This document shows positions 40,901 through 52,900 of a DNA stretch of 64,000 nt, in pieces. How positions within the stretch are numbered: position 1 is the first letter of the stretch; each line of letters opens with the position of its first letter. Origin of the DNA: Fragum whitleyi (taxonomy: Eukaryota; Mollusca; Bivalvia; Cardiida; Cardiidae); assembly GCA_948146395.1 (NCBI GenBank), contig OX411544.1:92132901-92196900 (forward strand), in the 5' to 3' direction. A program made the position numbers and the translations under genes. Below the pieces are notes generated by a model. The model saw nothing but the letters and a program-made list of their open reading frames with translations. It was not told the origin of the DNA and ran no database searches.

Positions 40901-43900
40901 TTACTTTTAAGCCTGAAATTTCTGTAAATTTATTCAGCGTTTCGAGGACAGCGTTGAGAGTTTTTTCTGTTCCATCTAGAAGGAGAGTTGTGTCGTCTGC
41001 AAATTGTGAGATTAAAAAAAAAAAAAGAATTTTATGGTTCATTAATTTTACCCTAAATTGTGCCCCCTTAAAACTTAGTATCTAGGGCTTATTGAAATTG
41101 CAGCCTTTTGAACACAACTCCTCCTTACTTTTTGTCTTTATTTAAATGAAACTTGGTAAATGTCATCACCATAATTTGTAGATGTACATGGATCAAGGAT
41201 TTTATGGCTCATTTATTTCCCTGAATTATGTCCCCTTAAAACTTAGTGCCTGGGGCTTATTGAAATTGCAGCCTTGTGAAGGCAACTCCTCCTAACTTTT
41301 TGTCTTGATTTAAATGAAACTTGGTCATTTTCAATTTGGTTCTGTCAAAAAAAGTAGTGTCTACAATTATTTTTGTGAAACAGCAGCAAAGTGGCGTTGT
41401 ATTTTGCGACGATGGCACTCTTGTTTTGCTTAAATTTTCATCCAATATCCAGCAAGTTTATCTACCATCCATCAATCAACATCCAGGCATAAGCACCTGT
41501 TTGAGGTTCTCTTGTTTAAAAACTGGATCTGTCTAAAGTTGTTTGTTTTGTAGTACATGTATCAGGATGACAACTGAAATTTTATAGTGATTCATTTAGG
41601 CAGGTATTCCTGGAGATCAGGGGCCCGTTTTACTAAATGTCTTACAAAAATATTAATAGTAAATCAAAATCACAAATCGTACCTGGTGTTTCATTCATTG
41701 TTAGATTTTGCCTTGCAATATCTCATCGGAATCTCATCGGAATCGTCTGCTTAAGAAGATTCTGATTAGATGATGCATGGTAGAATTCCATATTCAGTTA
41801 TCATTCTTAAAGCAACTTTAATTTTTGACCGACGCAAAAAAATGATGGTAAGATGCTTAGTAAAACAGGCCCCAGATCTTTTGTATATCACTAAGTGTTG
41901 TGTTTATTGTTGAACAGATGGGATGGAAACAAGACAGTCCAGAGACAGATAAGGAAGATGCTTTTGCTGAGTCACCACCATCATTGTCTAAATCTAAAGG
42001 ATCCTCAACACCCGAACAATCAGTAGGGGAAACTTAAACTAAATTAAAACTATCCTTTCCAGCAAACATTACCTTATTTTTCATTGATAAGCATTTTAAG
42101 ATTCCTAGGTTGAAGTCATTTAACATGACAAAAATATGTCATTTGTCAAGGCCAAATTTGTATAGAAATTGCTGTTTTGAGGACAAAGAAATTCCAAAAT
42201 ATCTGTTTTTTCTGCCTTTGACTGCATTAAGCATGAAAAAGATTGCAACTTTTTTTTCCATAGAAAAATGCTTGTTTCATAAGTGACGAAAAAGTTGACT
42301 GTAATGGCCTTTTTATGATATGCACATTGCTACTTTAGAAAGTGTGAGTTTTATTTTGCTGATATTTTCAACTAATTATATATTAAAAAGAAATTCATTC
42401 AATTTTTTAAGGATATATAAATAAAATCACACAAAGATTACCAAAATATAAAATGTGAAAAAAAAAATGTCTGGCATCATTTACAATGTACATGGAATGG
42501 TTAATAACTGAAAATTTTCTCAAGCATATTATAAAGATTAACCTTCCGTAATATAAACAACCAAATTTAACATACAGCATCCCATGAGCAAAAAGTTACT
42601 TATACAGAATAAACCTCCAGTATTGTCAATATATGAACAATTGTGTTGTCAATCTAAGGGATTGCTACATAAATAATCACACACATATATATATATATAT
42701 ATACACACACAAATATTGAACACTGATCCATATATTTATAAAGAATCAACCTTCAGTTTTGTCAATATTTGAACAATTATGTTGTGAATCTAAGGGATTG
42801 CTACATAATGAAGCATATATATACAAATATTGAACACTGGTTCATATATTTATATAGAATCAACCTTCAGTTTTGTCAATATATGAACAATTATGTTGTT
42901 TATCTAAGGGATTGCTACACAATTAAGCATACAGTCGTGGCGCGTTTATACGGACGGCATTAATCCGGAATATTCAAGATCCGGAAAAGAATTCACGGGA
43001 ACGAATATTTCACTCATAAATTGTACACTTTAATCCGGAAACTCGCGTTCCGGAACCGGAATTAAAAATCGGAACGGAATATCAAAATTCTACATAAATT
43101 TGTCTATGTAATCCGGATTAAGGGTTGGTCGTCTTAATTCAAAGCTTTTGTAATTACTATCTGTCGCGTCTCATTGTGAAAGGATTAGCGCGTTTATCGT
43201 CACGACTGACTGATTGACACTTGTTGATAAACATTTAATACGGAGATACTTTAATGCAGACGATTTTCGCACCTTACAAACAATTTAATAAGGAAAGTGT
43301 GTCGAGATCACAACGTGACATTTAGTGTTCTACCCGCGCGTGTCAACACCTATTATGCTACTTTCTCTTAAGAGAAATCTTTACTTCGATGAACAATACT
43401 CCCCGTTGATTTTAAAATTAATTGAGAAATTATAATCGCTATCATTTTCCAATCATTTCCTGATCATCTATCGATCAAACATACAGAGCTAACACTCAAC
43501 CAAAAATGTTAATGCCGACGACCAAAAAGCGAAAAGTTGAAGTTTCAGCATCGCTGACGAAGACTTCGACTTCTTTTCCAAGTGAACGCCAGAGACATAC
43601 GAAACTTCGAAAACAGTCATTTTTAGGACCACCAAATGCCTGAAATTTCGTCCTTTAAAATTGACATCTGAATGAAAGTTTGCTCTTATCGTTACATACG
43701 ACTCGGGAAAGAAACTCATTTCCAAATTATCAAAGATGAGTCCAATCGTTGGTCCCTAAAGCCTACCCTGAAATTGTCCATTAAATTGGCCTTTGTTCAA
43801 AAGGCCACACCAGAGAATGTTGTTTAATACGACGCTCGAAAGCTATTTCCGTCGCAATTGTCAAAATAAGTCAAAACCTCAGTCCCGAAAGTATGTCCTT

Positions 43901-46900
43901 CAAAATTGTCTGTAATAACAAAACAGCCCTTCTTAGGGCCACAAATCTTGTTTTCTTACAACGAAATTTTTTTTTCGAAGATTGTCAAGAACAAGAATAA
44001 TGCTCAAAAGCATTTTAACGAAATGGCCCTTCTAAGGGCCTTTAAATGGCTTGTTCTGCAAAATGATTTTTTGAAAGTCAATTTCTCTCAAAATATCATA
44101 ACAAGCCAAAAAAGACAAGGGAGAAACGTGATGCATGTTATGAAATATATATTTATCATGTTTTATTATTATAAATATATATTTTTTTTTCCATTTTATA
44201 AACATGTACAGTACATTGCAAAATGCGTAATCTTCTTCTGTATGCATTCTCGGGATTCACCAAATTACACGTATTAGTACTTCTAACGACGCACCGCAAA
44301 CCTGAAACAACAAAAACATAGTGTCAAAATGGCGGACGAAACTAGGTTCGGATTGTAATGAAAAATTGTTTATCCGGAAAAATGGTTACTCCGGACATAC
44401 TCGTAGGAAACCGAAGTGTCCGGATTAGCGCGTCACGACTGTATATATACAAATATTGAACTGGTCTATATATTAATACAGAATCAACCTTCAGTATTGT
44501 CAATATATGAACAATTATGTTGTTAATCTAAGGGATTGCTACATAATTAATCATATATATACAAATATTGAACACTGGTCTAGAAATTGTGTCAATATTG
44601 TCATTAGAAATGTTTATATATTGGCCAAGTTATTTGAAAAAAAAAATAGGGTAATAATTTCCTATGTTCATTGAAATAATCAAAGTATAATGAAAATGTT
44701 TCAGGTATCTCGAGATCTACCAGAAGAGGAGAGTACTCCGACGGCTTTCGCTTTCGACCACAATCATACGCTCATAGAAAAAACTGATCCTCCCGCAAGT
44801 ATGTATAACACTATTCTTCTTGACAGGTCTTCCTGTTTATCTTCACATCACTGATAGTTTTCTATTTCATAACACAATAAAACAAAACTAAAAAATAGAC
44901 GAAGACTTTAGCATAGGAACTTCTCTTTTTGTAATATGGCAAATGGGTTTTAGAAAATAGAATGATATTGCATGTTTGATAAGTAAGGTTTGTTGAATTT
45001 CATTATCTTGGGTCTTGGATTATACTCTTAGGGTGCAGTAGTAAAACACAACCTAAATCATTTAGTTTGAAAATAGGATTTGATTAACATTTTATACTTT
45101 AGTGGACATAAAATATTATGTAGACCTTCCCCGCATTTAGGAAGACATAACAGTGCAAACTGTTTGCAAATTATACACCCCTTTGCACTTAACCCTTGTC
45201 ATGCTGAACAAATTTTGGCTAAAAATTTGCATCAAAATCAAAGAGCAAAGAGCAAAAGCACTGATAGTACAAACTGTAGGTCAATTTTTATCAGAAAAAC
45301 TAAATCTATTGACATTTCTGGTTTGAAAGTGAGAAACAGGTAATGTAGACTAACATCAGACTGCATATATATGCAGGCTGATGATTGTCTATAGCTTCTA
45401 CCAAAGCAGGAATATCCGGGGTTCAGCATGACAAGGGTTAAATGCATTTGCAAACCGGGGGTATAATCCCAAACTGTTTGCATGGTTTAGTCATCCTGAG
45501 CGCTTGCTGGCTGTGAAAGTGTTTAAATGTTCCAAATAGTTATGTAAACATCAAATTATTTGTGTAAACTTTTTACTTTAAAAAGAACCTCTTAATTTTG
45601 ACCTGTTGTTACTTTAAGAAAATTAGAGTAACAATTCATTTAGACTGTAGTTGCAAAATATTTCAAAAGTTTAAAGAATACATTTTTTATGAAAATGCTT
45701 AAATGATTTTGATTTAATTTGCCAGCTGTTTGACTTAATGATATCACAAATTTGTAGAAAGTTGATCGCTTTGCCAATTGTATCACAATAAATTGTATTT
45801 TATGGATCACAGTATTTTTAGCATATGTGACTTGTCAAGCAAAAAGGGACCATCTGGGACCTATATGAAAGTAAATATTTGAAAAAGAGACTGGTTCTAT
45901 TAAAGGTCAACAAGAGGTGGCATTCCAAAGTTTTTTTTCACAGGAAGGTAGATTGATCATTCTAGATTTAGAAAATTAGTAATGTGCTAAAAGGGACCAT
46001 CTTGGAAGAACGAAAAGTGTTGACTCTGCTCCGATTGCGTAATCTGTGTGGACTGAGCAGAATCGAAACATCTCGATTATCTAATTTTCTGAATCTAGAA
46101 TGGTAAGTAAACCTTCCTATGTAATTGGTCTGAAATATGCCTTCTGGTTGACCTATAAGATCCAACATTTTTTTCATTTATTTTTTCTATGGAGTTCCCA
46201 GTTGGTCCTTTTTGGTGTCATGGGTCACATATATGCTGTATATTTCTTTTTCTTTCGATAATCAGAGTATCACCCATCTAGAAACCTTGAAGTAAATCCA
46301 TTACCAGGCAAGTTTGTATGACAACGCATTCTGAAGGAATCCAACATTGAGCTTATTCTATATATTTTGTTATTGGTGAAACTTTTATATAGGGTCAAAA
46401 TTTCTTCATTGCACTTAGTATTTTATTGAAACAAGAATTTGAGAACATTCTAAAAATGATCAAGTTTTGTATGGTAATGGATTCAATTCAGATAAAAGAC
46501 TTTGTAAGTGATATAGTATTCTGTTTTAGATTTTCTTTATCTAGTATTGCTTGCATACAAATTCAATTGTTAAACAACCCTATTTTTCTTTTAGTTATGT
46601 TAATGACCATATTTTTCAAACTTATTCATGAAGAAAACAATGTATCCTCTTGCTCACAAACACAGGCCCCCGAACCCCAAAATCTCTACGCCGTTGTTGG
46701 TCTGCACTGGACCTGCCCAAGAATCCCATACCTGAGGAAAAAGGTCTGAAACCGAGCCCTCCCAAATCTGTTGGAAAAAGATCTGGTAAAGAAAAGTCTT
46801 CTGTGCCTATACGGCGTGTAGCTAAAATAAGTAGCGATTCTACACAGACTAAAATACCTACTCCTAAAATTTATTCACCAAAACACCAGAGAAGGACACT

Positions 46901-49900
46901 AAATCAGAGGGGTAAAGTTGCTTGCAAATGAAACTGTTTGATTGTCAATGCATGGATGCATTTTTCAAAAATTGTTGTTCAGTTGAATTGAAAAAGGAAA
47001 GAAAAAACATTTATTATGTATTGTTTACTAATGGCAGTTTTTGTCATGATTTACAGTAACAAACATTTAGTATATCGATGGCTCGGTGCTAAACAGTTGT
47101 AACTGCCTATAAACATATAGGCAGTTACAACTGTTTCGGGGCCGAGCCATCGATATTGGATCTGATATGGCCTGCGTTCAGGATGACCAAACAGTGTAAT
47201 CTGTTTGCCAATTATGCCCTACTTTAATTGTGCACTTGCATGCAAAGTGAGGTGTAATTTACAAACTGTTTGCAGCGTTTCATCATCCAGAATTAAGGGC
47301 TTGTTTACGTTAAATGTTAAGTGATGTTGCCCCTTCTTGACCCTATTGTTTGAGTTGAATGGAAAGATAAATCTGCTTAAATTATTGTGCAAAATCTTCA
47401 GATTAAAATGATTTACCAGTGCTTAATTTACATTGCCCTTGCGATGAGTTTCATGTAAAGCTGGCTTATTATTTGAATTGTGAAGCTTTTCAATAATTGC
47501 GGTGACTCTACCCCAAACTTTGCTTAACAATATTTATAATTGATGGCATTAGATCCATATTAAGTTTCAACAAATTTGTGACCGATTACCTTAAAAGCAA
47601 TTGTTTTCTGTCATGGTGACAATTCTATTTCACCAAACAGTGCATTTTGTTGACGTCTCCAACATCTCGGTGTTTTATAATTCTGTTAAATTTAAGGGGT
47701 CAGCCCAATACTATAATTGTAAGTGCCCATAAATATATAGGCGCTTACAATAGAACTGCGCTGATACCTCGTATTGCTTTTCCATTTTATACTAGGCAAA
47801 ACTTATAAACAGATACTACACCTTTTTCTGGTTTTCGAATACCAAATACCCCATGATTATTAAATAAATGCCTTTACACAAAAGATGAATAAATTCCGGG
47901 TATATGCAAACGTTTTCATTGCTTTCAATAAAGTTGTTATTTGAAAGAAAAGAGAAGGCATTATACTAGCCTCCTTTTAACAACCACAAAATCAAAATAA
48001 ATTGATGAGGTTACCAATTTAGGAAATCAAACTCAAAAAAGAGTTGTTTGATGGAGCGTATTTGCCTGATATGTAACTTAGTATGGTTCTAATACTTTTT
48101 GGTAATGGATATCATAAACATTCTGACAATAAGATCATTTTTAATTTTAATTGTATAGCTGAGTACATATAACTGTATGAATGTATGTTATCAATATAAA
48201 ATGTTGCATATAGAGATACTAATATAATACATGTATAGCACTATTAACTTATTGGTTTTAACCTACTTCAGAGCCGCCGTCATAGCGCAGTTGGTAGCGC
48301 GTCGGACTGTCAAACTAGAGGTCACGGGTTCGATCCCCGACAGCGGCACTCATTCTTTCCGACTATTTGTCTCTCACCAATGGGTCGATAATCGTAGATC
48401 TATGTGAGATAGTAGCTGGAGGCTAGGAAAGGATGTAATGGTAGTACTGGCGTGAGAAATACCAGGATTCCATTGTTAGGTGCTCCAGCCACCGCGATAT
48501 AACTGAAATAATGTTGGAAGCGGCGTAAAACCCCATTCAATCAATCAATTTAACCTACTTCATGTTTATCATATAGTGCTATTAACTTGTATTGGTTTCA
48601 ATCTACTTCATGTTCATCATTTAGTGCTATTAAATTGTATTGGTCTAAACCTACTTAGAGTCCATCATTTTGGAAGGAAGTTGGAAACAACAGACTTTAC
48701 TTGGTTAAACATTGACTCTTTTAAATGAAGTATCTTTGTTACTTTAAAACTTTCTTGTAGTTTTTAAATGACATTATTTCTTGACGTTTGAAGGTTACCC
48801 GAAAAATAAGCTAATATACGATTTCTTTCATGCAAAAATAAGACAAAATGTGAAAATTTTTAGAAAAATATCTTACAGCACATTATTTTGCATGTGATTT
48901 CAATGCAATATTTATGATGATGTCACTTACTGTACTCCATTTAAATAATGTCATATAGGGTGAAATGAGCAAAAGCAGAGCATTTCACTGGTTTGGAGGT
49001 AAGTTTATCAAATGATAATCTACAATTATTTTTCTATGATCTAGCAAAAAGCATAAAAGACATAAGGAACTTTTGGAAATGTGAAAACATAATGAGTTTA
49101 TACTAACTTTGCAGAATTGTAAGTGCAGATGATTTTATTTTTCATGAACACATCTTATTTTTTCCAAGTTTTTCTACTCTGTGTGGTTTTCAGTGAATCC
49201 AGCTTCATACTAACAATCTGTTTTACTATAGAGCTTATTACATTTTGCTGTTTTTAGTATTGTGTGAATTTTGTGGTATTTTTAGCAAATACTTACTTCA
49301 AACTAGTCACAATACTATATAGTATTCAAGCTAGAAGAAAAATTTATTAAGCTTTTTATGCTTTTGAAAAGGTGACTTTTGACAATGGTTTCTTTTAAAT
49401 ATGACTCGTCACGCAAAAAAAAGGGACCATCTGGGTAGTGTATAAACTTTTTGCTGTTTGCTCATTTTCTGAATCCAGAATGATCAATTACCTTCCTATG
49501 GAATTATTTTTGAAATCCGACCTCTGGTTGGCCAGTTCTAAAACCAATCTCTTTTTCTAATATTTATTTTTCAAAGATCCCAGATGGTTCCTTTTTGTGT
49601 GATGGGTCAAAAATGATCATGGCCAGGTAACAAGAAGGTGGAAGAGTAAAATGAACTGGATGTTGAATGGATTTGTGATTGTCTGATCAATTTCAGGAAA
49701 GAAATCTTAAACAATTTCTTAATTCTTGTTTCAGTCATTACATGATTTGTAAAGACAGTTTAAATAAGTCAATTCTGCATAAAATTTGATTTATGAATGT
49801 TTGAAAATGCTTTATTCTACCATAGCAATTTTATCACCCTTTTCCTGCTGTAGACAGCAAACTACCGCTGTGCACAAAACTTATGCAGACAATATAGAAT

Positions 49901-52900
49901 AAGATCAGCCTGCACAGACATGCAGTCTGATCTAAGCCTACTCTGCCTGCTGTCTTATTAAATTTTGTGGGAAAAATCTTGAGCCAAACTGGTTCAAATG
50001 ACCTAAAAATGGGCAATTTTGTTGGGAATGAAATTCAAATTCAGTAAGATATGGTTTAATAAAGATGGACACCTAAGCTGTTTCCATTGTAATCAAAGCT
50101 GCTGTTAGAGCATGGTTGGTAATGCATCAGACTATCAATCAAAGGGTCCTAGGTTCAATCCTTTCCAATAATTTGTCTCCGACCAATGGTTGATATTTGT
50201 AGACCTATGTGGAATAGCAGCTTAAGGTTAGGAAAGGACATAATGGGAGCACAGGTGTGGGGAAAACCAGGAAAACCAAATTCGAGGTTTCATGCAGTGC
50301 AAGACTGTACTAAGTGTTTATACGAGCCTTTGCTATAATGACTGAATGAATGTTTCAAAAGTGGTATTAAAACCCCATTCTATTTATTTTATCACCCACC
50401 TACGAAGTAGAGGGGGGTATATTGGTTTCACCATGTCTGTCTGTCTGTCCATCAGTCTGTCTGTAGACCTTTTCGTTTCCGAACTCTAACTTTAGAACCA
50501 AGTGACCTACAATTATGAAACTTTATACAAATGTTCCTTATGCCCCAAGGAAGTGCCCTATTGTTTTTGGGTCACATAGGTCAGGTCACAGTCAGCCAGG
50601 TTGCTGCATATGACCTCAATATTTGTTACAAACACATCCTGCACTAATAGCACTTACATTCTGACAAAGTGCTTGTGGGGGGCTATAAGTCCTCATTGAG
50701 ACAGTTCTAGTTTCAATCCGTCGTTACCAAACAATCCTTATAAATCTCTTTAATTTGTATGTTGTTTTTTTCCAGTGAGTACCTCCAATTGTTCTGAAAT
50801 AGACAAAGATAGAACACCCCCCTCTGGAAAAATGGCTCCTCTTTCATCTGCTCGACCCAGAACTCTACAGCTGGGAAAGTCTGAGTCCAAGTCACCAGCC
50901 ACTGGTACAACATCAACTAAAGCAGCTGGTCCAGGTACATCAACAAATAAATCTAGTAGAACTGGGCTGTACACAAGGAAAACTCAAACATCATCAAATC
51001 ACCCAGCCTACCTTAAAGCTGCTGATAAAAGAAGCAAAGATTCCAGACTATCAACCCCCAGTCTAACAAGAGTAGAGCAGACAGAAACTGAACCAAGGAG
51101 GTCATCAACGGGTACCAACCTCAACAAATCTAAATCTAGCTCTATGCACAGTCTCTCTCAAACTTCAGATGACTCACCAAAAGAACCAACCAAAACTAGA
51201 GCCTGTTGGTCTTCATCTAAGTTATCATCCTACGGGTCTGTTCCCAATTTATTAGTGTCTGATGATACTAGGAATTCCCCAATTAATATAAAATCAGGTT
51301 TAGAAGTTACAAAAGGTACAAAGGAATACTCCAAGAGTAATAAAGACTCAAAGACTTCGAGTGAAAGTACTATGAGAGTAACAAGGAGTGTTGGTAAAAG
51401 TATATCAAGTAAACAAGACCTGAATGTACAAAGTAATAGTTCTAGATCTACAACTTCTGGTAAAATTTCAGGAAGCAATCTAAATCGTAGCAGTAGTTTA
51501 GATGACAGAAGTCGAAGGAGTACTTCAAATCTAGCTGTAGCAAAGAAAAATAATGATAGAGTTACAGACAGGGACCTTATGCCTCCACCCACATTGCCAG
51601 TGCTTGCCAAACCCAAACAAGAGACGAGATTCATGAGACGTGCTCAACAACAGGCTAGGAGAAAAACAACATCAGATTTAACACTAGAACAAGCTACTGA
51701 TATTCTCAAAGGTAATTCAGGAATATTGAAAAAGAGCCCTAAAGAGAAAAGGTCAACATCAACTTCTCCTGATAGACATAAAGCAAATACTCCAGAAAAA
51801 GAGAACTTCCAACCAATAAGTGATGCAAATTTCTTAACAGTGGCATCTGAAATAGAGCAAACAGCTGCTGAAATGCGGAGACAGAATAATTCAGGGTTTA
51901 AGGGTGAGGCAGTTCCTAATGACCTTCCTGAAAGGGACATTCCTCCAACACATGACATTCCAAAATCAAAAATTGAAGGGCCAAATATAATCATTAATAC
52001 AAAAACTGCAGTTCCCAAAATTGACAAGAATCAAAACGAAATGACAAAGCCAAGTATAGTTGTGAATAGTGTATTAAATCAAGAGCATGATACACCAACT
52101 CCTGATGAGGAAGAAACAAATTCTCCTAGTGTCAAAGAAAGGATTGCAAGACTCAATAAACATGTGACTGATGTTAAGAGACAAAGTTCTCCATATCATG
52201 ATAGGTTAAGATCTGAGAGTCCAGGACCAGTAAGTCCTCGTGTTTCATCCAGTTTGAGTGATGCTGGTTCCTACCACCAAACTTCTCCTGCAGTAAATAC
52301 TTCCATGACATCTTCCATTGATTCAGCTATTTCTTGTTCCAACAGTGAAACATTTACCTTACCATCACACAGGAGCCCTAGGGCGCCATATCAGCCAATC
52401 CCCTTTGACCCCCATGGTGAAGTTGTTCACCCATCTCACTCTCCAAAAGGGTCCAATCCATCTGTATCAGGTGGGATGACAGCATCAGGCCAGGTTTTCA
52501 GCCCTCCATCAGGTTTGATGTCAAGTCTAGACTCAGAGGGAATGTCTCAACACCTGTCTCCATCCAGTAACCATAGTAACACAAGTCCACAGAGTGTAGC
52601 AGACACAGGAGTGGGATCAGATACAGAATTGGATCTCAGTGTCAGGTAAATAAATAGGGAGGATATTTGTTTGTTTCAGTGTAAGATCAAATTTTATAAT
52701 ATGACCGACGTCGCCGGAGTGAAATAATTCCGTTGAATATTTTTGATATTACACGGGTGTTATTGCACTAGTGGAATAATTATGCAAATTAGCTCAGAGC
52801 GAATAGCAACGCTATATTGTAACCACGAAAATGACGTCATAATCTATGTTTTGTGACGTTATTTTGAAAAGGCGTTATAAGTTTCGTGGAAAATTGAAAC

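Noticed and set aside
43906..44277. 123-residue frame in the Tigger-like element
   Set aside because: No transposase or other motif, no splice context, AT-rich low-complexity end.
48271..48345. True tRNA gene in the SINE heads
   Set aside because: A and B box words are present but the acceptor and anticodon stems do not pair properly, and the sequence continues into SINE body and tail with target duplications.
51230..52027. Two minus-strand frames of about 130 residues
   Set aside because: Shadows of the giant exon 12 on the plus strand, Ser/Thr codons read in reverse.
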